NCBI RefSeq assembly: GCF_033807715.1
Contig: NC_084607.1
Span: 13,280,441-13,344,440, forward strand
Direction: 5' to 3'
Length of the DNA stretch: 64,000 nt
From: Cololabis saira
Lineage: Eukaryota; Chordata; Actinopteri; Beloniformes; Belonidae
The notes beneath the pieces are model-generated. The model did not search any database, had not been told where the DNA came from, and worked only from the letters and a program-made list of their open reading frames with translations. Shown one piece after another: positions 1-11,800 of the stretch. Numbering within the stretch: position 1 is the first letter of the stretch; every line of letters starts with the position of its first letter. Position numbers and translations under genes: made by a program.

Positions 1-253
1 CCTGTATACAGTTGGCAGTCTTCGAATTCCTTGCAAACGATGATGGAGGACGATGCAGTTGTTATCTCCTCATCACTGCTCCAAGGAACGTACACCTGCA
101 CTGCCTCCAATAAACTGGAAAAGAAGATCAAGGAGTTCATTGTCAAAGAAAAGACCAAAGGTAGAGAGAGTGCCTGAAGTGCTGCATGTGGAAATCTTCT
201 CCACACATTGTATCCTAATCTTCATCTCCTTTTGTCTTTGCTTAGGTGTTTGA
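1..253 (+). CDS. Immunoglobulin-domain protein, 3' end (partial; possibly ICAM-like)
   Basis: The window opens inside an exon (1-160, frame 1) coding for the C-terminal half of an Ig fold. The stretch GTYTCTASNKLEKKIKEF has the Tyr-x-Cys of strand F followed by strand G. The exon ends in phase 1 at a GT donor (161). The best acceptor (TTGCTTAG, 241-245) joins a short exon giving Gly-Val-stop at 253. Reading through the donor also stops after a few codons. Neither route reaches a transmembrane helix or GPI signal, so this end looks secreted or truncated, or a further exon has been missed. Phase-1 introns next to Ig domains are usual for this superfamily. The neighbours cdc37, tyk2, raver1 and pde4a lie near the ICAM cluster in mammals, so an ICAM-type gene is a reasonable inference, but the fragment is too short to name. 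A poly(A) signal follows at 651. Confidence 0.55.
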
Positions 254-650
254 CGAAAAAGGTGTCTTGACACACGCTTATAGCCACAACACAGGGAGCA
301 TTCCACAGAGAGGGTTTTACAATTGCTGCTTTTTGAGGTGAAAATCATAATACATTTGTGATCCATGGATGTTAGCGGATCCTGCCATCATCCAGAAATT
401 AGATCTCGTAGAGAAAAATGCCTAGAATTGCTTTTGGTGACTACATTTAATGTGTCTGAATTATTAAGACTATAGTTTACTTTTAAGGCATTATCTTTGA
501 TATTGTTTATCTAATTTATATTTTTACTAGATTCATTTTCCCACTAATAAGATGAAATAATGTAACATAACTAAAGCGTAACTACGCTTAATATTTCAGT
601 GACTGCCTACAAGTTGATGTTGTAAATATGTGATGTTTCTCAGTTTTATC

Positions 651-656
651 AATAAA
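651..656 (+). terminator. Poly(A) signal of the Ig-domain gene
   Basis: AATAAA about 400 bases after the proposed stop at 253. The intervening sequence is AT-rich, carries no other hexamer that I noticed, and fits a 3' UTR. Confidence 0.45.
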
Positions 657-1547
657 AATTAAATTAAGAAAAATATGTGTTTTGTCTATTTATACAATAG
701 CTGTGCCGTGATATGAGTTTTATGTGACATTAATATGGACTTCAGTTTTGACATACTCGTTTTGTCAAGGTAAAGTAAAATTTCTAGCATACTGATAACA
801 CATTTCGTCAAATAATTTCAATTTGAAAGGAAAACTGCAATGTACGGTTTGCTTCGTCATGCGTCATCTACTCCTTTATTTCAGAAACTCCAGATTCGTA
901 CTATTTATGATATCAATATTTTTCAGATATGCATTTTTATTTATAAGATAAATTCAAGTGAAGGGAATATTCCTGGACAGTTCAAGATTTACTTTAAATC
1001 AAATTCACAGGTTCATTCTTATTCAACTCGACAATCCTCAGATCTTCATCCTCCTAAATTTCTCACTTTTTTTGTGTGTGTTTCACTCATAGTGACATGA
1101 TAATTTCTACCATTAGTCTTATTTGCTCAGGAGTCAATACAAGTTGTAAAAACAATATCCCATGCACACTCACACACACTTATTTTTTGTCTTTATTCTT
1201 TATATATTGCATTATTAGTTTGCCATCACTTTTGTGTAGTTATACTTTTTGTTTTTGTATGTTAATCTTGTGTTCTTTATAACATGTGAAATTTTAATAA
1301 CTTCGGTGGAGGCTTCAAATAAACCCATTGGGTTTTTTGCCTCGTCCTGCACCGTATAGTATTTATATTTGATATTTTCTTGTATATCTTTAAAACTGTG
1401 CAAAATAATAAACTAAACTAAACTACGGTTAAAACAGACACGTGAATACCAAACAAAGGGCTTTTTTCAAAGTTCAAAACCCTCTTTTCCGAAATTTGCC
1501 ACTGGTACCACCTTCTGCCACAAGATGTCGCTGTTGTTAGTTATAAA
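657..1547. other. Intergenic spacer
   Basis: AT-rich sequence with no coding signal that I can support. The only recognisable part is a retroelement tail at about 1290-1430. Confidence 0.5.
1290..1430 (+). repeat. LINE 3'-tail remnant
   Basis: The stretch contains GGAGGCTTCAAATAAACCCA and a GCCTCGTCCTGCACC block, and ends in an A-rich AATAATAAACTAAACTAAAC run. I recognise this from memory as a 3' UTR tail recurrent in teleost L1-like LINEs. No coding part is left and no target duplication is visible. Confidence 0.4.
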
Positions 1548-1561
1548 TGATCACGTGATCA
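1548..1561. promoter_or_regulatory. 14-bp perfect palindrome with CACGTG E-box upstream of cmc4
   Basis: TGATCACGTGATCA is a perfect palindrome centred on the E-box CACGTG. It lies about 100 bp upstream of the apparent non-coding first exon of cmc4, which ends at donor 1664. TCACGTGA is the core bound by USF and MiT/TFE-type bHLH-Zip factors, so a promoter role is plausible by inference. Confidence 0.4.
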
Positions 1562-1753
1562 AAACAATGCCCCAGAGCAGGAAGTAGCAGGAAGCGCTAA
1601 CAACATTGGACATCGACCTCTCATGTAGATAAAACGCCTGTGTCTCCATCGTCTACCTACAAAGTGAGCTCTCCCTTGTTTGTGATTTTAGTTTTCTTTA
1701 TTTTACTACAAGTGAACAATCTTCTTATTCGGCCTCTTTGTTTTCGTTCAGAA

Positions 1754-2025
1754 ATGCCACAGAAAGATCCGTGTCAGAAGCAAGCATGTGCCATTCAAAA
1801 GTGTCTACAAGGTTTGTTCAATGTTATCGTTTGCTGTTCGGATGAGCCCCAAGTGGATCTGTTGACTCAGGCCAACCCTTTTCTCCAGCTAACAAGTACG
1901 TGGAGACTTTGTGCGAAGATGTGATCCAGGAGATGAGACGGTGCTGTGAAACTGCGACTGGACACTCCGTCTGCTGCTCCGGTTTCAAAGACCCCAAACA
2001 AACGGAGACCAAGAAAAACGCGTAG
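1754..2025 (+). CDS. cmc4: Cmc4, twin CX9C mitochondrial intermembrane-space protein
   Basis: Two coding exons, 1754-1811 and 1889-2025, encode 64 aa; human CMC4 (p8 of the MTCP1 locus) has 68. The start MPQKDPCQKQACAIQKC is nearly identical to human. Two CX9C motifs are visible: C7 to C17, and a second in exon 2 (C-EDVIQEMRR-C), followed by two further cysteine pairs (RCC and VCC). This is the CHCH fold that is imported and oxidised through MIA40/CHCHD4 in the intermembrane space; its exact role is not settled. The coding intron (1812-1888) is in phase 1 with GT and AG ends. An upstream non-coding exon ends at 1663 (AAA|GTGAGC) and rejoins at 1752, two bases before the ATG. The intact frame and introns argue against a retrocopy. 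Confidence 0.9.
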
Positions 2026-2079
2026 CTGACATGGTGTGAGGTTTATTTAATGGAAATAATAATGCAAAGCAACATTGCA

Positions 2080-2820
2080 TTGATGATGATGCCCAAAAAT
2101 AAAATCTCGATTTTTTTTCTCTCAAAATCCGATTTTCGATTACGATAACGATTATTTTGTGAATTGACAAAAGGCAAAGAAATGATTTCAAATATGCTGT
2201 TTTTTTATTGAACATTTGCCCCATTGGGCTTTAAGTGCAAACTTTGCTCTTATTAAACCAAAAATGAATGAATAAAGTGCAAAACTCTGTAAAATAAGTT
2301 GAAAAAAAGTTTTAAAAAATAAAATAAAATATAAAGTTTTATCTCTGAAAAAAAATCAGCAAATCAGCACTTGTAAACATACAGTAAGTTATATTTCCAA
2401 TTAAATAAAACAAGACATTTTCTAATTAAACTAAACTGGGTCTTTGCATGCTAAATAATAATGCAACCCATGAAGGAGGTAGAGGTGTGTAATGTCAGTC
2501 ATTACATTTGCTGTTCACATTTGCAAGTTTTTTGCAAGGAACACGACCCGGTCTACCGCATCTGGCTTGAGGGATGCCCGGTGGCATGCTACAACGCCCC
2601 CTCCTACACTAAAGAGCCTCTCCGATGGGGCACTTGTCGCAGGTATTGAGAGGTATTTCCATCAATCATTAATATGGTATCAATCATTAATATGTGTGCA
2701 GACAAGGTAAAAAAGAAAAAAAAAAAGTGAAAAATCGATTTTACAAGTTTCACGTTTTAACATCGTTCTAATTACATAATCGCGATTATGATTTAAAAAC
2801 GATTAATCGAACAGCCCTAC
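2080..2820. repeat. Degenerate hAT-like non-autonomous element
   Basis: The right end reads CGATTAATCGAACAGCCCTA, the reverse complement of a TIR starting TAGGGCTGTTCG that I recall from fish hAT-type MITEs. The left part carries matching CGATTNNCGATAACGATT runs. The left boundary and target duplication could not be fixed. A short open stretch inside (about 2520-2650) shows no recognised domain. Confidence 0.4.
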
Positions 2821-3424
2821 TGCGCAGTATGTAAATAAATGATTGATTCTTGCAATATCAGCATAAAACATCTTGCCATTTGACCTTCTAAATGTTCATT
2901 ATTTGTCTGACCAGTCAGATGAAAACCCTGTCTAAAATGCCAGTTTGAATGCTTTACATGAATGAGGTTGTTAGCAATTGTTGAGGGATCCAGTTTTCTA
3001 TTTATTTAATTTATTTTCAAAACCACCATGTTCCTTAATAGAAATGGTAGATTACACCTTTTTTTTCTTATTTTCATTCAGTGTTTGGATAGACTATTTA
3101 CTGCCAAGAGTCAAATTTGGCTGCAAAGCAGAAATAAATGTAAACCATACACTGAAGGATGTAAGGTCATAGCTTCATCCCAGTTTTCAATGATGATAAA
3201 TATTTTGCTAATATCGAGCATCCCAACTTCAAAAATATACGTACACGTCATTGACCCTAAGAATAAACAGTCACCTAGTGCTTGCTCAGGAAGGGGGATA
3301 GTATCGAGGAAAGGTTTTGAAGTAATCTGTTGCTTTCCATCATGAGTCAATTATTAAGCTATTATTGTTATTTTGATTGGCTTTATATTCATTTGACTTA
3401 TCTGGAGATGAATTCTCTTCTTTA

Positions 3425-3525
3425 AGTGTCCTTTAAGCTGAATTGAATTTAGTTCTCTGCTGCTGTGTTAAGCACTTTGTAACTTTGTTTAGAAAAGTGC
3501 TATATAAATATAGTTTATTCCACAT
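3425..3525 (+). repeat. Retroelement 3'-tail fragment
   Basis: Contains GCACTTTGTAACTTTGTTTA followed by AAAAGTGCTATATAAATA, a tail I remember as very common at the 3' ends of teleost retroelements. It is isolated and without coding sequence. Confidence 0.4.
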
Positions 3526-4973
3526 CCATCTGAACCAGTGGCATGCTGTTTTGCCCTCAACCAGTTCTCAAGTAAAAGGTACATGTTTTCACATGTCAGC
3601 ATATCAAGGTGGAAGTTACCCTGTTTCATTACTCATACTTTTACCTACTTGGAAAAAGATGAAGAAATTACTCATCTTGACAACGTGCCTGATTCATCTT
3701 ATGGTACCTGTTGAAGCAATACATGCTGCACTGTCAACATCCGTACCAAACATTGTGATCTCAATCCATAGGATTGCTTCACCCATCAGAATCCTACACT
3801 GGTGGGCCTTTAACATCACATATAAGTGCAAAACTGGCACCATTTAAATATACTTGCTGTTATAACTGCCTAAGACTATTCAAATAGGCTCACGGGGCAT
3901 CTTTCGAGGATACATTGTTGAGGATGTATTTTAAGTTTTCAAGTATTTTTTTTTATGAGCATTTCAAACAATCTCTGCTTTTAATGCAAATCTCCATTCT
4001 ACTGAATAACTAAATTTTTAAAGAGCAAATCTGCGTAGATAACAGGGCTTAAAAACAATCATTGCTTCACTCAAGTACTAATAACAAAGAAAACAACTTT
4101 GATTTCTGTACCAAGAAAATATGTATTTTTTCAGAGAAAGACCATTTCTATTAAATAGAAACATTCATATGTATAAACAAATGTTCTACCATGGATTAAT
4201 GGTGATGTAGGCTTGTATTTTTGTGTATTAATGATCAAATAAAAAAAAAAGAATAACAATTTTTGTCACTTGTACTCTTATCTTTTTTTTAATTTAGGAA
4301 TTAAAAGCTGAACCTTATGCAAATGGGAAAATCAGCATTTCTCCATGAAAAGAAATCTTAGTTATGGTACTGCTTGGTAACATGGAAAACGTTTGGTATG
4401 GTGGGTTTATTTAAAACACACACACATAGGAGATACATGAATTAACACTGTAAAGATTAACAAAGCTCTTGCCTATATTGTTAACACACCTTACTCGGGT
4501 AACATCCATAGATGAGCCAAACTGCTGTCAAGTTTGTCTAACTCATTTAAACCTTCTTATGCAAATAAAATACTAATACAATTTTATTATGAGGCTTCTT
4601 CATTATTTACTTGCAAATAAACTCCAATATGTTTATAGATAAAACCGAATAAATATATATATTTATTATATTATTATAATATATATGATATTTCTTGGAT
4701 AGAATTAGAACAGTTATTTTGTGTAGAAATCAACATCTCAGATTTGCCATTTATATACCGTTCTGTTACTCATCCTCCCTGCTTCAAAACCCAATTAATA
4801 GTCACAACTCTGACACCCTGGTGGGAATTTTATTAAATGGCAAATGCCAGTCAAAACTTTGTGGCGCAACATCACAGACATTCTGTCCCAACTTCTGGAT
4901 TTGCCACATCCCACTTTCACCCTCACTTTGTCTTCTCAGAGATATCATTACAACAACATATATATACAACATA

Positions 4974-4976
<3 letters not shown>

Positions 4977-5053
<77 letters not shown>

Positions 5054-5083
5054 TGTATATTAAATTGATTATATATATTAAAA

Positions 5084-5147
<64 letters not shown>
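4977..5147. repeat. (TA)n microsatellite, two blocks
   Basis: Two long AT dinucleotide runs (about 4977-5050 and 5089-5146) separated by about 40 bp of AT-rich sequence. Reading frames through it are artefacts. Confidence 0.9.
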
Positions 5148-5148
<1 letters not shown>

Positions 5149-5263
5149 TGGTTTTTACCAACTTGGTATTAACAATTAATATGTATGCAGACAAAAAAAA
5201 GACATTTTCAGCCAGTGAACAAGTGTCTTTTATATTAATTTTTTTTGAAGGATAAACCGTAAA

Positions 5264-5556
5264 CTATGGAGGATTTTTTGTGCCAAAATTAAATAAATAC
5301 ATCATAAATTAATTAAAACGGGAATGAAATATATCATTCATCAATTAAATGTGTCATTAATTAATTAAAATTAGAATTAAATATTTCATGAATTAATTAA
5401 AATGCAATTCATTTTAAGTAAAAAATATATATTTATTATTTCAGCATTTAATGAATTAATGACACATTTAATTAATTAATGATATATTTAATTCCCATTT
5501 TAATTAATTAATTATGTGTTTATTTATTTAATTTTGGCACAAAAAATCCTCCATAG
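5264..5556. mobile_element. Palindromic MITE upstream of cdc37
   Basis: The left end CTATGGAGGATTTTTTGTGC and the right end GCACAAAAAATCCTCCATAG are exact reverse complements. The pairing continues inward through AAAATTAAATAAAT and, less perfectly, TTAATTAATT blocks, so almost the whole 290 bp could fold as one hairpin. No coding capacity. Superfamily not assigned; a TA duplication would fit Tc1/mariner-like elements but is not unambiguous. It ends about 25 bp before the first promoter motif of cdc37. Confidence 0.75.
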
Positions 5557-5861
5557 TAAACGTTTTATTTTGTTTTCTGCCTTCCGGCTCTTGCGTCATG
5601 ACGTCACGTCGCTTTCCTCCTGTGCGTCAAGCGGAAGCTTGCGGCGCGGATTCTTTCTAGAAATTTGTAGCATTACATCGCTAGCTCAGGTTTTGGAGGC
5701 ACAGCTGTGTTTGTCGGTTTTAAATTACTGTTCTCAACATAAACACACATTTCTGAGGCGCACACCGATCTAGAAGCGTGTGCCTTTCCCCCGGTCAATC
5801 CTCTGGTTATCTTCGTGTAGCACTCAAACTCTTTTCGGGGCTAACGCACTTAGCTGGCGGC
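5557..5861 (+). promoter_or_regulatory. cdc37 promoter and 5' UTR
   Basis: GC content rises sharply here. CTTCCGG (5581-5587) is an ETS-type site and TGACGTCA (5599-5606) is a full CRE; a GCGGAAG lies near 5630. The pattern fits a TATA-less housekeeping promoter. The transcription start was not located. Confidence 0.5.
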
Positions 5862-8800
5862 ATGTCCAGGATAGATTACAGCGTCTGGGACCACATCGAG
5901 GTATCAGACGATGAAGATGATATCCACCCAAACATCGACACACCCAGCCTCTTTAGATGGAGACACCAGGTACAGTTTAAACCCTGATGCACGATACTTT
6001 TCTTAGTTGACTTTTGCATGTTTTCTAGTGTCTGTCTAAAGGCTCAGGACTTTCTAGTCCAGGGGCCAGAGCCCAAAATTTCACTGGTCAGTACTAGGGA
6101 TGGGCGGTATGGACTAAAAAATGTATCACGATCATTTCTGGCATTTATCCCGATAACGATAAAAATGACGATTAAAAAAAATACCAATTCAACTCCATCT
6201 TTTTAACTTCCTTCCTTCTTTTTTCCCTTCCTTCCTTCCTTCCTTCTTTTTTCCCTTCCTTCCTTCCTTCCTTCCTTCCTTCCTTCCTTCCTTCCTTCTT
6301 TTTTCCCTTCCTTCCGTCTTTCCTCCTGTTATCTCCTTCTTTCCTTCCTTCCTTCTTTTTTCCCTTCCTTCCTTCTTTCCTCCTGCTCTCTCCCTTCCTT
6401 CTCCCCCTTCCTTCCTTCCTTCCTTCCTTCCTTCCTTCCTTCCTTCCTTCCTTCTTTTTTCCCTTCCTTCCGTCTTTCCTCCTGTTATCTCCTTCTTTCC
6501 TTCCTTCCTTCTTTTTTCCCTTCCTTCCTTCTTTCCTCCTGCTCTCTCCCTTCCTTCTCCCCCTTCCTTCCTTCTCCCCTTTCCTTCCTTCCTTCCTTCC
6601 TTCTTTTTTCCCTTCCTTCTGTCTTTCCTCCTGCTATCTCCTTCTTTCCTTCCTTCCTTCCTTCCTTCCTTCCTTCCTTCCTTCCTTCCTTCCTTCCTTC
6701 CTTCTTTTTTCCCTTCCTTCCTTCTTTCCTCCTGCTCTCTCCTTCCTTCTCCCCTTTCCTTCCTTCCTTCCTTCCTTCCCTTCTTCCCTCCTGCTCTCTC
6801 CTTCTTTCCTTCCTTCCTTCCTTCTTTTTTCCCTTCCTTCCTTCTTTCCTCCTGCTCTCTCCTTCCTTCTCCCCTTTCCTTCCTTCCTTCCTTGGATTTA
6901 ACGCAGAACCATAAATCAGCTTTACACAAAAACATCAACGGGAATTTATCGTTTTTACCGCGAGACGACAAATTCTTATTGTGAGGAATTTTTTTGCCGG
7001 TATATCGTGAACGGTAAAATATCGCCCATCCCTAGTCAGTACCACTCAAGGTGACTAAACTTGCTTATGATTTTTGAAAAGATCTATGTCTATAGATGAT
7101 ATTTTGGTATGATAACCCTTCCTGAGTGGCAGCTGGATCATAGTTATCAGCTCATGAAGTAGTAATTGTCCTTGGTATCATTTTAAAGGGGACTTTTTAA
7201 GCATTAATTCAAGCTAAGATGTGAATCTTTCTGACCAACATAGAGGTCACTGCAGCTCTTTAAACTATAAACACACATTTTTACACAATTTTCGCCTAAA
7301 TGATATACTATCTTTCATCCCTGTGTCATCTAGGAACAACAGAGACACAAATACAAAAACTGGAATACTCACAGGACCATAAGTATTCAGGAAATGTATA
7401 ATATACCTGTACAATATCATTGTTACAGGTCATTGTGAGCCTTAAACTAGAAGAGCATCATTAGGCTCCTATGAAACTATAAAAGCCACTAGGCTGATGT
7501 CACAAACGGGTCTTTATCATGCAAATACAGGACATAAAGGACACCACAATGAGATGAGGAACCAGCTTAGTTTTATCAACAAGCATCTAAAATGTAATTT
7601 TCTGAAGGGGCTGGGAAACTTCATGAGCTGATAACTATGATCCAGCTGCCACTCAGGAAGGGTTATCATACCAAAATATCATCTATAGACATCGATCTTT
7701 TCAAAAATTATAAGCACGTTTGGTCACCTTGAGTGGTGCTGATATCTGGTCTGGAACATGGACTATTCTCATCAGTGAAGATGTTTATAAAATATCTTAT
7801 GTGTGTGTTTTTGCGCTTCAGGCTCGTGTGGAGCGAATGGAAGACTTTAATAAGCAGGGTGACGAATTGACCAAAGGACTCAATGAAAGTCGGCGTAAGC
7901 TGGCAGAGACGCAGAAAAAAATCAAAGAGCTGAGCCTTGCAGCGTCAGAAGATGCCAAGAAAGATCTGAGCAAAGTCCAGGCTGAAGAGAAGAAACAGAA
8001 AAAAGAGGAGCGAGATTGGGAGAAGAAGTTGGCGGAACATAACCGGGATGAGAAGAAAATGCCATGGAACGTGGACACACTCAGCAAGGATGGGTTCAGC
8101 AAGGTGACAAAGATCAGGCAGGCTGGGAGAAAACAGATTTTATAGACCACAGCAGATTATGATATGATATGTTACCATATCTGCCTTTACTAATCAAAGT
8201 TATAATTTATTCCCCTAAAGAGAACGCCCTCTTCAAACGCTGTGTTCAGGTACCAAATGTCATCTGTGTAGGTGGATGCAGCTAGTCCCTGAAAACTGTA
8301 TAGCAGGATAATTTCAAAAGTTATGAGAAAATCAGCATTTATGAATTCGGCCTTTTAATGTAAAAAAAAAAAAAGCACCTTGCAAATCAAAGTTGATTTA
8401 CAGGACTGTCTCAGAAAATTTGAATATTGTGATAAAGTTATTTTTTTTCTGTAATGCAATTTAAAAAAAAAAAAAAAAAAAGTCATACATTCTGGATTCA
8501 TTACAAATCAACCGAAATATTGCAAGCCTTTTATTATTTTAATATTGCTGATTATGGCTTACAGTTTAAGATTAAGATTCCCAGAATATTCTAATTTTTT
8601 GAGATAGGATATTTGAGTTTTCTTAAGCTGTAAGCCATGATCAGCAATTTTAAAATAATAAAAGGCTTGCAATATTTCAATTGATTTGTAATGAATCCAG
8701 AATGTATGACATTTTTGTTTTTGTAATTGCATTACAGAAAATCACGATATTCTAATTTTCTGAGACAGTCCTGTAAGTGTGACCTGATTGTCTTATCTCC

Positions 8801-11800
8801 ACCCATTGTTTTATCATGTCTGATCTTTAAATAACACTATTTTCACGTCTCTTGAAGCAGTTTATTGCTTTGCTGTGAAAGTGTCAATAGCCGGAACTGA
8901 ATGTCTATGCAGCAAGTTCAACAGTATCAGTGGTTGTGCTGGGCAGTTTTACTTAAATCAATGTTCCTGAGTCCATTATTAGATAGTAAGGAGTGTATAC
9001 TTTTGATATGGACCAAAATGACATGAATCAAAGCATTTGAGTGCAAATGGAATATATGTTTGCAGCAAAGCTTGGACATGAGTCAAAAATGTCATTTCAC
9101 TTAGGTGAAAGTGTGAATAGGGTCTCTACAGACAAACGCACAGACATCTTGTCATAAGTCTGTGCAAGTCGACTACCAAAGTTGCACAGACTCTTGTTAA
9201 TGGATGCAAAAAGAAGACAGAAGAAGCTGTAATTTCTTACAAACATGTTCACTTCTGTGGACGCACATGCCATAAACTCTGCTCCTTCAGCATCTATTGA
9301 CAGTATTTTGTGCGGTATCAGTAGTTGCTTTGTGTAGGATGTATCACAAGACTGCAGAAGCTGTACAGATACATCTGTGCAAACAGTACTTTTTCTACAC
9401 TTTTTTGTATACGATACAAAGTTAAAATTACCTCTGTTTGCTTACATGGACACTATTTACACTTTTGCGTAACTGTTATTTTGTAAGATTTCAGATGTTA
9501 TTCTTTATACCTTTTGATTACCTGTTAAATGTACGATGTGAAAGTGCAACTCTTCTTTACTTTCTGTCCTCCAGAGTGTCGTCAACATCAAACCTACAGC
9601 TTCCGAGGAGACCGAAGAGGAAAAAGAGCAAAAGCATAAAACCTTTGTAGAAAAAAATGAGAAGCAGATCAAACATTTCGGTAAGCAGCACTGACAGCCA
9701 TAAACTCTTCCAATTTACTGTTTGTCAGAATTTGAAAGGTGATGTGCCTTCATTACTATGTTTACTTCAGGCATGTTGCGACGCTGGGATGACAGCCAGA
9801 AGTATCTCTCTGACAATCCTCATCTTGTATGTGAAGAAACCGCTAACTATCTTGTCATCATGTGCATTGACCTTGAAGTTGAAGAGGTAAAAAAAAACTA
9901 AAACACCATTCCTTTTCTTCTTTTTTTTTCTCCCTGCATTCATATCTGTTTATCTTGCTCCAGACATTGCATGATTGAATTAAGTCTTAAGAGTGGCAAA
10001 TTTGGTGAGCTCCCAGAGAAACATGCTCCCTTTACCAGGGTGTGGGGAGATGTTTAGGCGGATCAAGCCAAGCTAGTTATTTTTTTCTATACTTTCGTCA
10101 GCAATCACTGACGAAAGGGCTGAATGTAAGAATATGATATGTTAGAATAGAATTAATAAAAGTAAAAGACAAAAATGAAAACATGAGTAAAAATGATCAA
10201 ATGAACACCTAGTGAGTTCATAGATAAACATGCTCCCTCCCCAGGGTTTGGGAGGGATCAATATCTTACACTGGGTCGGAAGCCAAGCAGAAGAGAAATT
10301 AAGTGTTAAAATTGGGATTTTTCTTCAGAATCAAGTCTTGCTTTTCTTTGTCTGTGTCAGACTCTGGTGAATTTATTTGCATGCAATGTTTACAATCAAT
10401 GGATGCAGCTCTGGGGTTCATCCTTAATCTCAAAGATTTTACTCAACACTGTTCTTTCTACGCTTGAGTCGAATGGTCTGCTTTGTTCTCCCGTAGAGTC
10501 AGACACTGGCATACCTATTTACATGGTTTGGATTTGTAAATATACCTATTTACAAAGCTATTCTTAGTTTTTTTCCATCCCACCTACAGAAAAAAAAATT
10601 CCACAATTTGGGAACCGCAACAGTAAAGGCTGTGTCTACGACAGCTCAGAGATGGAGGGGGTGGCGCGAGACCACTTAAAGATTTAAAATCCAAACAAAT
10701 CATTTAAACTGGATAGGCGGGCACTCCAGTGAGGATATAGCAGGAGTAATGTGCTCTCTCTTTTATGTTCCAGTTAAAAGGCCTGTCGTGTTGGGGGGTA
10801 GGAGCAATCCACAAATGTGTGGAATCCATTTGAAGCAACAAAATCAATCAAATCTACTGAAATAAAAGAAAATATGAGTTGAATCACAATAAACAATGCT
10901 GCTGTCCTAGCCGTCATTACCCTGATTGTCATTGTCATTAGTATTAGTTTTAATAGTGGTAGATGTGACTGGGTATGACAGTTTTTAGTATTGCAACATT
11001 TTTGTTCATGTATGTCATCTTCTTGACGACTAGAGTTGTACAAACTCTCACACCCCACCTTCATCACACCACTCCTTTACTACAGTGTTTGCTTTCAGTT
11101 TTATTCCCAGAATGCTTTGTCAGGTTTCACTATCGGTTCCTCTTTTTCTTTTGTTTTTCAAAGCTTGTCTTCTGTCTTGCAGTTTTCTGGGAAAAGAGGA
11201 ATGGGGTAGGGTGGGACCAGGCTGAATTTTATTGGCATTAGTTCAAGGGATTGTCATGGTTCTTTCTTAGACTTGTTTCCCCTGCACAACCTCTGTAATT
11301 TTTAAAATATCTGGAATATTCTAACTATGCTTCCTTCTTTGCAGAAACACGCGCTGATGGAGCAGGTGGCTCATCAGACCATCGTCATGCAATTCATTTT
11401 AGAGTTGGCCAAAAGCCTCAAAGTGGATCCCCGTGGTTGCTTTCGTCAGTTTTTCGCCAAGATTAAGGTATATTAATCCAGTAACTTTTTTTTTTTTTAA
11501 TGACTCCTTTAGTGGAATACTTCCACACTAGAAGATTTATTTACACATGAAACTTTTGTAAAGAAAAGTCAACTTTATCCTTTAGTTCTGAACGAAACAG
11601 AGTTACTGTAAAAACATTCTTACATCTCATATACATTTCCTTTTGGTGGCAGCGCTCTCATTCCAAATGTGTGTCTGGTTCTTGTGGCAGACGGCAGATC
11701 AACAGTACCAAGATGCTTTCAATGATGAGCTGGAGTCGTTCAAGGAGAGGGTTCGGGGAAGAGCGAAGATCCGCATAGAAAAGGCTTTGAAGGAATACGA

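Larger units (their letters stand above)
2821..5263. other. Repeat-rich intergenic spacer between cmc4 and cdc37
   Basis: AT-rich. The longest open stretch (3443-3847) has no recognisable domain and runs through a retroelement tail. Apart from that tail and the TA array listed separately, I see nothing supportable. Confidence 0.5.

Noticed and set aside
3443..3847. A 134-codon open frame upstream of cdc37
   Set aside because: It starts within a common retroelement tail and shows no recognisable protein features.
4977..5147. Tyr-Ile repeats, also at 24000 and 36880
   Set aside because: TA microsatellites.
6189..6971. A 260-codon open frame on the minus strand rich in Lys-Glu-Gly-Arg
   Set aside because: It is the CCTT microsatellite inside a hAT element; tetranucleotide arrays without stops stay open in several frames.
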